The notes beneath the pieces are model-generated. The model was not told the DNA's origin and ran no database searches. It saw nothing but the letters and a program-made list of their open reading frames with translations. A program made the translations under genes and the position numbers. From a virus, in IMG/VR virus record IMGVR_UViG_3300037010_001487, positions 1 to 21,312 of that record: a stretch of 21,312 nucleotides of DNA, one strand, 5' to 3'. Below, in pieces: positions 1-6,200 of the stretch (position 1 is its first letter; each line of letters begins with the position of its first letter).

Positions 1-516
1 GTGACCACCGCGTCGGCGCTGGCCACCGGCACTACCGACACCATCGGCACCGCCGAGTGGGCCGCCGTGGCGCTGCTGGCGCAAGACGGCATCAATGGCA
101 CCAATGGCACCAACGGCACCAACGGCCAGCGCGGCAGCATTGAGGCGGCAGCCAGCATCACGGGCACCAGCTGGAGCGACGCCGCCGCCGTGGCCGCCAT
201 CAGCGCGGCCGGCTACGGGGCGCCTGTGCTGCTTGATCGCGTCACGCTCTACAACAGCAGCGCCAATTACACCCAATCCAAATATTACGACGGCGCAGCG
301 TGGCAAACCTGGGCGGCGCTGGTCGATGGAAATTTGCTGGTCAACGGATCGGTGGCAGCAAACAAGCTGTCAGTAAACCAGCTTGATGCGATCAGCGCCA
401 CAGTCGGCTTATTGCGATCCGCCACCAGCGGCGCCCGTCTTGAAATATCCACCGATGTAATTCGTGTCTACGATTCATCTGGTGCGCTGCGCGTCAAGCT
501 TGGAAACCTGGCATGA
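1..516 (+). CDS. Phage tail-tip/host-specificity protein J, C-terminal part (5' truncated by window)
   Basis: This reading frame is open from the first base, so the gene almost certainly begins upstream and only the last ~171 residues are seen. It contains a short collagen-like run of four GTN/GIN triplets at about residues 31-43. The C-terminus (from about residue 118, LLVNGSVAANKLSV, then a region reading LEISTDVIRVYDSSGALRVKLGNL) matches the usual end of the central-fibre part of lambda J-like proteins. Such proteins sit at the distal tail tip and contact the host receptor. The stop overlaps the next gene as ATGA, consistent with a late tail operon. Identification rests on C-terminal motif style and position upstream of lysis genes; the catalytic or receptor-binding part is not visible. 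Confidence 0.72.
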   Translation: MTTASALATGTTDTIGTAEWAAVALLAQDGINGTNGTNGTNGQRGSIEAAASITGTSWSDAAAVAAISAAGYGAPVLLDRVTLYNSSANYTQSKYYDGAAWQTWAALVDGNLLVNGSVAANKLSVNQLDAISATVGLLRSATSGARLEISTDVIRVYDSSGALRVKLGNLA

Positions 517-785
517 CGTTCGGGCTGCAAATCACAACCGCCAGCGGCGAAGTTGTTTTCGATTCAACGGCCGCTGTTGGTGGTGTGCTGGCCGATGTGG
601 TTTCGCGTGCTGCAAGCGGCTCACCAACCACCGTTAGTTACCCCGCATTTGCGGGCCACACTCCATATTCGGCTGATGCAGGCGGTAATTTTGGCGTTGG
701 GGCATGGGACACCTCTTTGGGTTACCCAAGGTTAACTATTCCAGCCACATCAACCCCAATCGTCATCGCGGTGTTTTTTAAATGA
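513..785 (+). CDS. Small tail-associated phage protein, unknown function
   Basis: A 90-residue protein starting at the ATG that overlaps the stop of the J-like gene (ATGA) and ending with a TGA that again overlaps the next ATG. It begins MTFGLQITTASGEVVFDS, and the next protein begins MTFGAKIFNPGNELVVS. The shared opening suggests a related N-terminal beta-strand domain. It has no signal peptide or membrane segment and is rich in Ser, Thr, Ala and Val. Position just after the tail-tip protein suggests a small virion-associated or tail-fibre accessory protein. I do not recognise the family, so the function is open. Confidence 0.7.
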   Translation: MTFGLQITTASGEVVFDSTAAVGGVLADVVSRAASGSPTTVSYPAFAGHTPYSADAGGNFGVGAWDTSLGYPRLTIPATSTPIVIAVFFK

Positions 786-1531
786 CATTCGGCGCCAAGA
801 TATTCAACCCCGGCAATGAATTGGTGGTGTCTGCTGATTCAGCCACCTATTACTACGCAGGGCTGGCAACGTTGTACAGCACCACGGCGGCAGCATCAAA
901 CCACTGCGGCTCATACACCTACAAAACAACATTGCCGGCTGGGTCAAAGCCGCCTATGTTTTTTGTTGAGCTAAAAAGTGGAGCGGTTATCAATATCACT
1001 GATGTATTTGGTGGTGCACTTTATGGCTACGGCAATGATTGGTATGTGAATATCGATTCAGTGGCAATCAGCGGGTCAACGTCAGCGCCGCCATCACAAA
1101 CCATGGTGGTGCCTACGGTCTATGTTTATGCGCCAGCCATTGCGCCAACTGACACATATGGCTGCATGCTTTATTTGCCAACCGGCGAGCCTGCAGTTGA
1201 TTTTACGAGGCGGCCGTTATTCATGAGGGCGGCGCTTAATTTCAGTGCCGTATCAGATACAGGCCCTCCGTTTTTTGATGATTCGGTTTCACTGCCGGTG
1301 TCAATATCAAAGCCTGCAATATTTGGCAATTGCAGTGGTGAGTATTTTTGGGCTGACACATATGCAGGGGTGACCTACAAATATGGGTGGGCACTGTACG
1401 GGGGTAGCCTGCACCGCTACCCCTATTTTTCAACGCTTGACGCCAGCATGGGCGCAGACGATGGCGAGGTATCAGGCGGGGTAATGTCTGCCGCCACAGC
1501 GCTTTTGGTTGAGGCAATAAATCTTGTTTAA
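782..1531 (+). CDS. Tail-associated phage protein, unknown function
   Basis: A 249-residue protein, start fixed by the ATGA overlap with the preceding gene. The N-terminus MTFGAKIFNPGNELVVSADS resembles that of the upstream 90-aa protein, so the short one may be a truncated or domain-only relative. Composition is rich in Tyr, Ser, Thr and Gly with short beta-type stretches, as in fibre or tail-surface proteins, and there are no hydrophobic segments. Codon use is visibly less GC-biased than in the flanking lysis genes (many AAT, TTT and ATT codons), which may reflect separate acquisition of host-range genes. A role at the tail tip is inferred from position only. Confidence 0.7.
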   Translation: MTFGAKIFNPGNELVVSADSATYYYAGLATLYSTTAAASNHCGSYTYKTTLPAGSKPPMFFVELKSGAVINITDVFGGALYGYGNDWYVNIDSVAISGSTSAPPSQTMVVPTVYVYAPAIAPTDTYGCMLYLPTGEPAVDFTRRPLFMRAALNFSAVSDTGPPFFDDSVSLPVSISKPAIFGNCSGEYFWADTYAGVTYKYGWALYGGSLHRYPYFSTLDASMGADDGEVSGGVMSAATALLVEAINLV

Positions 1532-1541
1532 GGAGCACCAA

Positions 1542-1742
1542 TTGAAAACCTTGAAAATCATTCTCGCGGCTGCAGTGTTGGGCATGTCAACCGGTTGCGC
1601 TACAGGGCCGGCCAGCGGCCCGCCGGTGCACGAAAAACCCAACCCCAACAGCGTTTGCCGGTGGGAGCGCGGCAACTGTCAGTCCTACAACCCCCGAGAC
1701 CGGCTCGACATGATCCGGTTGCAACAAGAGTTAGGTTTGTAG
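1542..1742 (+). CDS. Small predicted lipoprotein in late operon
   Basis: A 66-residue protein. The TTG at 1542 is chosen because AGGAG at 1531-1535 lies 6 bases upstream; an in-frame TTG 18 bases earlier has no such site. The N-terminus MKTLKIILAAAVLGMSTGC is a classic lipoprotein signal: two Lys, a hydrophobic core and a lipobox ending in Cys at residue 19. The mature part is about 48 residues, hydrophilic, with two more Cys and Pro-rich sections. It lies between the tail genes and the holin. It is not the outer-membrane spanin, because a better Rz1 is embedded in Rz downstream. The role is unknown. Confidence 0.68.
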   Translation: MKTLKIILAAAVLGMSTGCATGPASGPPVHEKPNPNSVCRWERGNCQSYNPRDRLDMIRLQQELGL

Positions 1743-1841
1743 CAGCAGGCCATGCCGCTGCAGACGTCTGCACCGCCCGGCCGCAGCGCACGCGGGCTGC
1801 GGCCATCCGATACCCACACCCACCACCTGGAGCCCTGCGCA

Positions 1842-2207
1842 ATGACCGAACCAACTCTACCCACCGCCGGCGTCGGCATCGTCACCGTCGCGGTGGCGTT
1901 GCTGGGCCCCATGGCGGGGCCCTATGCCGTCATCGTGCTCAGTGCGCTGGCCGGCGCGTTGTGGGCGCTGTCGGCCCAGGCCACGCCCAACCGCATCGCC
2001 GGCGGGCTGCTGGTGGCCCGCCTGGTGCTCACCGCGGTGGTGCTGGCCGGCGGGGTGGCCTGGATCATCGACAGCCAGTACCACTGGCCAGCACATCAAA
2101 CCCTGGCACCGGTGGCGTTTGCCATTGGCATGGGCGGTGATCGCTGGCGGTCGCTGGTCGACGTGGTGGTGGGCCTGGTGAGCAAGCGGGTAGGAGGGGG
2201 CCAATGA
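1842..2207 (+). CDS. Predicted phage holin
   Basis: A 121-residue membrane protein that would form the pore or lesion in the inner membrane that releases the endolysin. I choose ATG 1842 because GGAG lies at 1829-1832; the frame is open further upstream but that extension is Arg/Pro/His-rich and not membrane-like. There are three hydrophobic stretches: about residues 7-24 (VGIVTVAVALLGPMAG), 25-40 (YAVIVLSALAGALWAL) and 50-72 (LLVARLVLTAVVLAGGVAWI), followed by a basic C-terminus ending KRVGGGQ. Size, membrane topology and position directly before a second membrane protein and an endolysin support the call. The stop overlaps the next ATG (ATGA). Confidence 0.68.
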   Translation: MTEPTLPTAGVGIVTVAVALLGPMAGPYAVIVLSALAGALWALSAQATPNRIAGGLLVARLVLTAVVLAGGVAWIIDSQYHWPAHQTLAPVAFAIGMGGDRWRSLVDVVVGLVSKRVGGGQ

Positions 2208-2506
2208 GCACCGATTTGTACCTGCTGGCGTGCGCTGTGCTGGTTTACAGCGGCTTTTGCCGCCTGGTGCACATGACCACCGCAACGCGCCTGGTCATCC
2301 GCGCCGCGATCTGGGTGCTCACCGTGGTGGCCGCCGTGGGCGTTGCGGCCGTGCTGGTGTGGGGTTACCACCCGCACTGGGTGGCCGTGGCCCAGGTGGT
2401 GGCCATCGCCATCGTGCAAGTGGCCTGCTCGTCGCTATGGCGAGCGGGTGTGCCTGATGACTACCAACGCCCCAGCCAACTGGAGATCCAACATGATCGA
2501 CCCTGA
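2204..2506 (+). CDS. Small membrane protein of the lysis cassette (second holin/antiholin candidate)
   Basis: A 100-residue protein starting at the ATG overlapping the holin stop. It has three hydrophobic segments, about residues 5-22 (LYLLACAVLVYSGFC), 31-54 (VIRAAIWVLTVVAAVGVAAVLVWG) and 58-76, and a hydrophilic tail. Its last 14 bases overlap the endolysin gene in another frame. Paired membrane proteins before an endolysin are common in phages of this kind, where one is the holin and the other an antiholin or accessory holin. The sequence alone does not say which does which. Confidence 0.62.
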   Translation: MSTDLYLLACAVLVYSGFCRLVHMTTATRLVIRAAIWVLTVVAAVGVAAVLVWGYHPHWVAVAQVVAIAIVQVACSSLWRAGVPDDYQRPSQLEIQHDRP

Positions 2507-3050
2507 ACAACTGGCCGCCGCGTGCGGCTGCAATGCCCAACGTGCGGCCACCTGGGCCGCCCCGCTGAGTGAGGCCATGGACGCCTGGGGTATCAACACC
2601 CCGGCGCGCCAGGCCGCGTTTCTGGCACAGATCGCGCACGAGTCGGGCCGCCTGGTCTACGTGCGCGAGCTGTGGGGCCCCACGCCCACGCAAACGCGGT
2701 ACGAAGGTCGGCATGACTTGGGCAACCTGCAACCGGGCGACGGCTTCAAGTATCGCGGCCGGGGCCTGATCCAAGTGACCGGCCGGGCCAACTACATCGA
2801 CGCCCGCGACGGCATGCGGCAGCACATGCCCGACGTGCCCGACTTTGAAGCCGAGCCCGAGCTGCTGGAGCAACCCAAGTGGGCCGCGCACTCGGCCGCG
2901 CACTATTGGTGGACGAAGGGGCTCAACATCCTGGCCGATGCCGGCAGCTTTGAAGCCATCACCCGGCGCATCAATGGCGGGCTCAATGGCCAGGCTGACC
3001 GCCTGGCGCTGTGGGGCGACGCCCAGGCCGCGCTGGGAGTGGTGGCGTGA
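2493..3050 (+). CDS. Endolysin, glycoside hydrolase family 19 (chitinase-like muramidase)
   Basis: A 185-residue enzyme that cleaves the glycan backbone of peptidoglycan at the end of infection. The start ATG 2493 has GGAG at 2482-2485. GH19 landmarks are present: FLAQIAHESG with the expected catalytic Glu near residue 50, then WGPTPTQTRYEGR, then GDGFKYRGRGLIQVTGRANY (residues ~82-101), which is the hallmark substrate-cleft segment, and a C-terminal ITRRINGG motif near 157-164. There is no N-terminal signal or membrane anchor, so export should depend on the holin. The length is typical of single-domain phage GH19 endolysins. The last bases GTGA overlap the start of Rz. Confidence 0.93.
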   Translation: MIDPEQLAAACGCNAQRAATWAAPLSEAMDAWGINTPARQAAFLAQIAHESGRLVYVRELWGPTPTQTRYEGRHDLGNLQPGDGFKYRGRGLIQVTGRANYIDARDGMRQHMPDVPDFEAEPELLEQPKWAAHSAAHYWWTKGLNILADAGSFEAITRRINGGLNGQADRLALWGDAQAALGVVA

Positions 3051-3565
3051 TCGCCGGCCTGCTGCTGGGCAGGGTGCCGCCCGGCGTTGTCATCGCCCTG
3101 GTGGCCAGCGTCATCGAGATTGGCGCCGGCATCTGGGCCGGGCACCACTTCACGGCCCAGGCCTACGAGGCCCAGATTGCCCAGGCTGATGCAGCCCGCG
3201 CCAAGGCCGTGGCCGATGCCGCCAGCGCGGCACAAACAGAGACCGCCCGCCGCGTGCAGGCTCAACAGGAGATTGCCCAAGATGCCCAACACGCTGCCCA
3301 GGCCGCTCGCTTTGATGCTGGCCGTGCTGATGCCGCTGCTGCTACTTTGCGCGTGCAGCTCGGCGCCTACCTCGCCGGCAATCGTGGCGCCGCCGTTGAT
3401 CCCGCCACTGTCGCCGCTGGCCAGACAGCCGGCGATGCCGCCCGAGTGCTCGCCGACCTGTTCAGCCGCGCTGATGACTTTGCGGGCCGAATGGCGGCAG
3501 CGGCTGATGCTGCCAGGGCAGCCGGCGCAGCCTGCGAGCGCAGCTACGACGCCTTGAGCAAATGA
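3047..3565 (+). CDS. Rz: Inner-membrane spanin Rz-like protein (DUF2514-type)
   Basis: A 172-residue protein. GTG 3047 is selected because it overlaps the endolysin stop (GTGA). One N-terminal membrane segment (about residues 12-32, PPGVVIALVASVIEIGAGIW) is followed by a long Ala/Gln/Glu/Arg-rich helical stretch (about 36-100) expected to form a periplasmic coiled coil, and a C-terminal domain with one Cys (ACERSYDALSK). This is the architecture of an i-spanin, which joins the outer-membrane spanin to fuse the two membranes in the last lysis step. Rz1 lies inside this gene in the +1 frame, which strongly supports the assignment. Confidence 0.82.
   Translation: MIAGLLLGRVPPGVVIALVASVIEIGAGIWAGHHFTAQAYEAQIAQADAARAKAVADAASAAQTETARRVQAQQEIAQDAQHAAQAARFDAGRADAAAATLRVQLGAYLAGNRGAAVDPATVAAGQTAGDAARVLADLFSRADDFAGRMAAAADAARAAGAACERSYDALSK
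3282..3557 (+). CDS. Rz1: Outer-membrane spanin lipoprotein Rz1, fully embedded in Rz in another frame
   Basis: A 91-residue protein beginning at ATG 3282, preceded by AGGAG at 3267-3271. The product starts MPNTLPRPLALMLAVLMPLL and reaches a lipobox LLLLCAC|SS with the acylated Cys near residue 24. The mature part is short and Pro-rich (SSAPTSPAIVAPPLIPPLSP), exactly the Rz1 style. The gene lies entirely within Rz (3047-3565), displaced by one frame, an arrangement known for lambda Rz/Rz1. The frame is open upstream of 3282, but the lipoprotein signal fixes the start. It should act in the outer membrane, contacting Rz across the periplasm. Confidence 0.85.
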   Translation: MPNTLPRPLALMLAVLMPLLLLCACSSAPTSPAIVAPPLIPPLSPLARQPAMPPECSPTCSAALMTLRAEWRQRLMLPGQPAQPASAATTP

Positions 3566-3756
3566 TTCGCCTGCGCTGGTGGCGCCGGCCGCCACCAGAG
3601 CCGTCCAGCACCCTGGCCGATGTTGACTGGGACACCGGGCGCGACACTGCACCGATGGACCTGGGCCAGTCCGCTGATGTGCGCTACAGCGCCAGGCGCA
3701 CCCGGCCTGCAGGCAATGACGAGGTGGTCAGCGGGCCGGTGCCGTTGGCCGATTGA
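3562..3756 (+). CDS. Small phage protein of unknown function at the end of the late operon
   Basis: A 64-residue hydrophilic protein, start set by the ATGA overlap with the Rz stop. It opens with a basic, Trp-containing stretch (MIRLRWWRRPPPEPS) followed by an acidic middle (DVDWDTGRDTAPMD). There is no signal or membrane segment. It is the last plus-strand gene before the attachment region, and its 3' end overlaps by 29 bases the 3' end of a convergent minus-strand gene. The translational coupling is the main reason to believe it is expressed. Confidence 0.55.
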   Translation: MIRLRWWRRPPPEPSSTLADVDWDTGRDTAPMDLGQSADVRYSARRTRPAGNDEVVSGPVPLAD

Positions 3757-3943
3757 TCGGCTCGTCGTCACACCCGGGCTCACGATCCCATGCACTGCAC
3801 CCACGCTCAGGTTGTGACCTGACCCGTGCACACCCTGGGCAATTGCACTGCGCGGCCGTGCCGTTGGCAATCAAGCCCGCAAAGTGCACGCACACCCAGC
3901 AGGGCTGATCGTCCAGCGGTTGGCCAATGTGTGAGTGCGACAT
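3728..3943 (-). CDS. Small Cys-rich protein between lysis genes and attP
   Basis: A 71-residue protein from ATG 3943, reading MSHSHIGQPLDDQPCWVCVH and continuing with CNCPGCARVRSQPERGCSAWDREPGCDD. The pattern C-x2-C, C-x-C-x2-C, then ERGCSAWxREPGxDD resembles small Cys-rich proteins I recall as common in betaproteobacterial phages and genomes. The cysteines suggest zinc binding. There is no clear ribosome-binding site. It lies beyond the leftward terminator at 4175-4200, so it would need its own promoter and could be a lysogeny-expressed cargo gene. It runs convergently into the late operon. The resemblance is from memory, hence moderate confidence. Confidence 0.5.
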   Translation of the reverse strand: MSHSHIGQPLDDQPCWVCVHFAGLIANGTAAQCNCPGCARVRSQPERGCSAWDREPGCDDEPINRPTAPAR

Positions 3944-4063
3944 GCGAAAAGGGTAGGGTGGCCAGGCCGCACAGTCGGCCCGATGCGGGAGCGCCTGCGG
4001 GAGTTGCGGGAGCAACTACAAACCAGCAAGGCGGAAAACAGTTATAAATCAACAGCTTACAAC

Positions 4064-4091
4064 TGGCGGAGAGAGCGGGATTCGAACCCGC
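4064..4091 (-). other. attP: attP core: 3' end of a tRNA gene (serine type), T-arm and acceptor with CCA
   Basis: Read on the minus strand this is a tRNA 3' end: T-arm stem GCGGG (4091-4087), loop TTCGAAT, stem CCCGC (4079-4075), acceptor strand TCTCTCC (4074-4068), discriminator G and encoded CCA (4066-4064). The bases upstream on the minus strand (to about 4108) resemble the long variable arm of class II tRNAs, and the acceptor fits a serine tRNA. No matching 5' acceptor GGAGAGA or anticodon arm precedes it, so it is not a whole tRNA. Phages that integrate into tRNA genes carry such 3' fragments so that the host gene is rebuilt on integration. It lies ~125 bases from the integrase stop. Confidence 0.75.
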
Positions 4092-4174
4092 GGGGGGCTG
4101 TTAATCAGTGGGCGGTTTGAGCACTGGCGCGGCCTGCAGCACGATTACTCCCGCATGCAATATGCGTTTTGCAC

Positions 4175-4200
4175 AAAAAAGCCGCCTGGGAAGGCGGCTT
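4175..4200 (-). terminator. Rho-independent terminator of the leftward early operon
   Basis: A 9-bp perfect stem (AAGCCGCCT at 4179-4187 with AGGCGGCTT at 4192-4200) closes a GGGA loop. On the minus strand it is followed by a run of six T (4180-4175). It lies 17 bases past the integrase stop and would end the long leftward transcript before attP. Confidence 0.85.
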
Positions 4201-4216
4201 GTTGCGGGAGCGGTTT

Positions 4217-5272
4217 TTACCGCACCGGCTTGAGCTTTTCGCCATGTACATAGTGCTGGCGGGTAACGCTCAAACTGCTGTGCTGCAGCAGGGCTGATGC
4301 ATCAGCCAGTGAGCCGGCCAGCTGGCCTGCGCGCTTGCGCATGTCGCGCAGCCAAAGGTGCGCCACTTCGGGGCACTCGGCCTTCGCTTTGGTGCGTGCC
4401 TCGTCAAACCGTGCCTTGAGCATGCGGTAGGTGATGGGCTTGCGGCCGGCGGCCAGGATGAAGATGTGCTCGGGGGCCTTCAGGGCCTTGCGGCGCTCAA
4501 TGATGGGCTGCAGCACGGTGGATGCTGCCAGGTCAAACTCGGCCCGCTTGCCGGTCTTGCCGGCCTTGACCACCAGCATGCCGGCGCGCACGTCAGTGAG
4601 GCGCAGGGCCAGCACGTCCATCACACGCAGGCCGGTGGCGGTGGCGATGTCGAGCGCGTCTTTGAGCACCTGGTCGCCGTGCTTGTGCAGGGCGGCAAAG
4701 GCCGCGTCGCCCACGTCGACCTGGCGCGAGGTGGTGGGGCCCTTCCAGCCGCTGCGTTGCATGTCGGCCGCTGGCCAGTGCAGCTCAGTGAGGCCCTGCA
4801 GGCGCGCCCAGCCCCAGATCACGCTGAGCAGCTGCATTTCTTGCTTTGCGCGGGCCTTGGCACTGCGCTGGTCGACGTAGCGCACCAGGGTGGGCATCTT
4901 GATGTCTTCCCACCTGGCGCCGCCGAACGGCCCGCGCAGGGCCGCCAGGCACTTGGTGTAGCCCTTGATCGTTTCGGGGCTGCGTTCGCGGCCGTCGGGG
5001 CGGATCTTGAGGCCGCGCTCTTCCCAGCCCCTGAAGGCCTCTTCCAGCGTGCCGGCGATGCGTGGGGCGTCGAGGTGGATCTCGGCCCAGCGGCGCAAAG
5101 CGGCATCGCGGTCATTGCCCAGCTTGATGTCGGGCTTGCCGGTGCCGCGCATGTCGTACCACCAGCTCGTCCACACCTGGCCGGCTTTGCCGCGCTTGAT
5201 GCTGACACGCAGCTTGGGGTATTTGGAGGGTTTAGGCATGGTGCAGACGTCTAGACGGTCGGGGGGAGCCAT
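4217..5272 (-). CDS. int: Tyrosine-recombinase integrase
   Basis: About 351 residues; catalyses site-specific recombination between attP and attB. N-terminal arm-binding region about 13-70 (PKLRVSIKRGKAGQVWTSWW), core-binding SAM-like domain about 75-165, catalytic domain from about 185. Catalytic residues seen (counting from the ATG at 5272): Arg in ATGLRVMD near 216, the lysine hairpin KAGKTGK near 237-242, RDMR near 309-312 where the usual His-x-x-Arg has Arg in place of His (a frequent phage variant), LQHSS His near 331 and Tyr nucleophile in QHYVHG near 341. ATG 5272 shares its A with the previous stop (TGATG); ATG 5239 is a plausible alternative. It is the last gene before the terminator and lies beside the att core. 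Confidence 0.93.
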   Translation of the reverse strand: MAPPDRLDVCTMPKPSKYPKLRVSIKRGKAGQVWTSWWYDMRGTGKPDIKLGNDRDAALRRWAEIHLDAPRIAGTLEEAFRGWEERGLKIRPDGRERSPETIKGYTKCLAALRGPFGGARWEDIKMPTLVRYVDQRSAKARAKQEMQLLSVIWGWARLQGLTELHWPAADMQRSGWKGPTTSRQVDVGDAAFAALHKHGDQVLKDALDIATATGLRVMDVLALRLTDVRAGMLVVKAGKTGKRAEFDLAASTVLQPIIERRKALKAPEHIFILAAGRKPITYRMLKARFDEARTKAKAECPEVAHLWLRDMRKRAGQLAGSLADASALLQHSSLSVTRQHYVHGEKLKPVR

Positions 5273-5517
5273 CACAGATAGGGGTCAGGCACTTCGCGCA
5301 GGGTGCCAAAGTCATCCATCACGGCACACCACGCTTGCGCATCGTGCCGCAGCAGGTGGCGCGCACATGGCGGCCCGGGCCAAAGGTCATTGCTCCACTC
5401 AGGCGTGCCATCGCCTCGGCTGAACATCACAGGCACCTCCCACAGCCATGGCGCAGCATAGATGCTGCCGTGGCGAACGAGCGTGACGTCAAGGCCCAAC
5501 GCATACTGAATCGTCAT
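5272..5517 (-). CDS. Small phage protein, unknown function
   Basis: An 81-residue protein starting at ATG 5517 and ending in a TGA whose last base is the first of the integrase ATG. It is Trp-rich (WLWEVPVMF, WSNDLWPGPPC, WCAVMDDFG) and contains CARHLLRHDAQAW in the middle. No membrane segment, signal or recognised domain. Its position between the DUF4224 protein and the integrase, and translational coupling to the latter, suggest co-expression with the integration/excision functions. I do not recognise the family. Confidence 0.62.
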   Translation of the reverse strand: MTIQYALGLDVTLVRHGSIYAAPWLWEVPVMFSRGDGTPEWSNDLWPGPPCARHLLRHDAQAWCAVMDDFGTLREVPDPYL

Positions 5518-5526
5518 GTGAGGCTT

Positions 5527-5739
5527 TCAGCGCACGAGCGAGAAGTCAACGCCCGAGGCCTTGCTGGCGACCTGGGGCAGCAGGGCGTGGGCCTGGGCCA
5601 CCTGGCGCGACACACGCACGGCGCGGCCCAAGAAGGTAAAAGGGATGCCCTGCCTGGCCAGCACTGCTGCCTGGCTGGCGGGGCGGGTCTTGCCGGTGAT
5701 CTCGACCAGTTCTTTGGCCGTGAGTTCGTCGGTTGTCAC
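5527..5739 (-). CDS. DUF4224-type small protein, excisionase-like
   Basis: A 70-residue protein. GTG 5739 is chosen because it overlaps the upstream stop (GTGA). The sequence DELTAKELVEITGKTRPASQ followed by QAAVLARQGIPFTFLGRAVRV is the signature of DUF4224, a small winged-helix-like domain often encoded beside phage integrases. It resembles excisionase DNA-binding domains, so a recombination directionality role is plausible, but that is inference from family context. It lies two genes upstream of int in the same operon. Confidence 0.75.
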   Translation of the reverse strand: MTTDELTAKELVEITGKTRPASQAAVLARQGIPFTFLGRAVRVSRQVAQAHALLPQVASKASGVDFSLVR

Positions 5740-6200
5740 GCTGCAGCCTTTTCCTTTTCCACGGCGTCGGCCATGGCCTGGGTTTGGATCTCTGACCACA
5801 CTGCGGCCTGTTCGGCGGTGACCAGGTCGACGATGTCGGCCAGGTCATCCATGTGGGCCACGCCTTGCTTGGCCAGTTGGTAGTCGGGCCCGTCGAATGC
5901 CACGCGGTTGGTGCGGCCAAAGCGCTCGATGAGGCGCGTGACCACGTCGAGCTGCACGGCCATCTCGGCCACGCCAGCGTCGAGCAGCTGGGCCACGCGC
6001 ACCCAGGTGAGCACGCTGCCGATGTAATCCCACAGCATGGGCGGCTCAGCCTGGCCGGTGGCGATGGCGTCGAGGTTGCTGACGTGGTACAGGCCAAGCT
6101 CACGGCGTTGGGCGGCCGTGAGCTTGGGGCGCAGCGCGCGTGGCAGCTTGGCAAGAAGGGCGCCATTGGGCTTGCGTGGCGGTGGTGGGCGGCGGCTCAC
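5736..6200 (-). CDS. Phage protein, unknown function
   Basis: A 154-residue protein starting at GTG 6200, which shares a base with the upstream TAG; GGAGG lies about 8 bases upstream. The N-terminus is basic and Pro-rich (MSRRPPPPRKPNGALLAKLPRA), followed by a largely alpha-helical body with LTAAQRRELGLYHVSNLDA and an acidic, Ala-rich end (MADAVEKEKAAA). No catalytic motif or membrane segment. The basic start could contact nucleic acid. It belongs to the integration-end gene cluster by overlap on both sides; I do not recognise a named family. Confidence 0.62.
   Translation of the reverse strand: MSRRPPPPRKPNGALLAKLPRALRPKLTAAQRRELGLYHVSNLDAIATGQAEPPMLWDYIGSVLTWVRVAQLLDAGVAEMAVQLDVVTRLIERFGRTNRVAFDGPDYQLAKQGVAHMDDLADIVDLVTAEQAAVWSEIQTQAMADAVEKEKAAA

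Larger units (their letters stand above)
3984..4210. repeat. Five copies of TGCGGGAG flanking the att core (candidate integrase arm-type sites)
   Basis: Exact 8-mers TGCGGGAG occur at 3984-3991, 3996-4003 and 4005-4012 (same strand, starts 12 and 9 bases apart), at 4203-4210, and inverted (CTCCCGCA) at 4148-4155. The third copy sits in an inverted repeat GTTGC-GGGA-GCAAC. Clustering on both sides of the tRNA-like core at 4064-4091, next to the integrase gene, is the arrangement of arm-type binding sites of lambda-type integrases. Function is inferred; the repeats are seen directly. Confidence 0.55.

Noticed and set aside
2903-3652. Minus-strand 249-codon frame across the endolysin and Rz genes
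   Set aside because: It is antisense to well-supported GH19, Rz and Rz1 frames and has no recognisable domain.
4064-4160. A complete tRNA gene on the minus strand
   Set aside because: Only the T-arm, acceptor 3' strand and CCA are present. No matching 5' acceptor strand, D-arm or anticodon arm was found upstream, so it is an att fragment.
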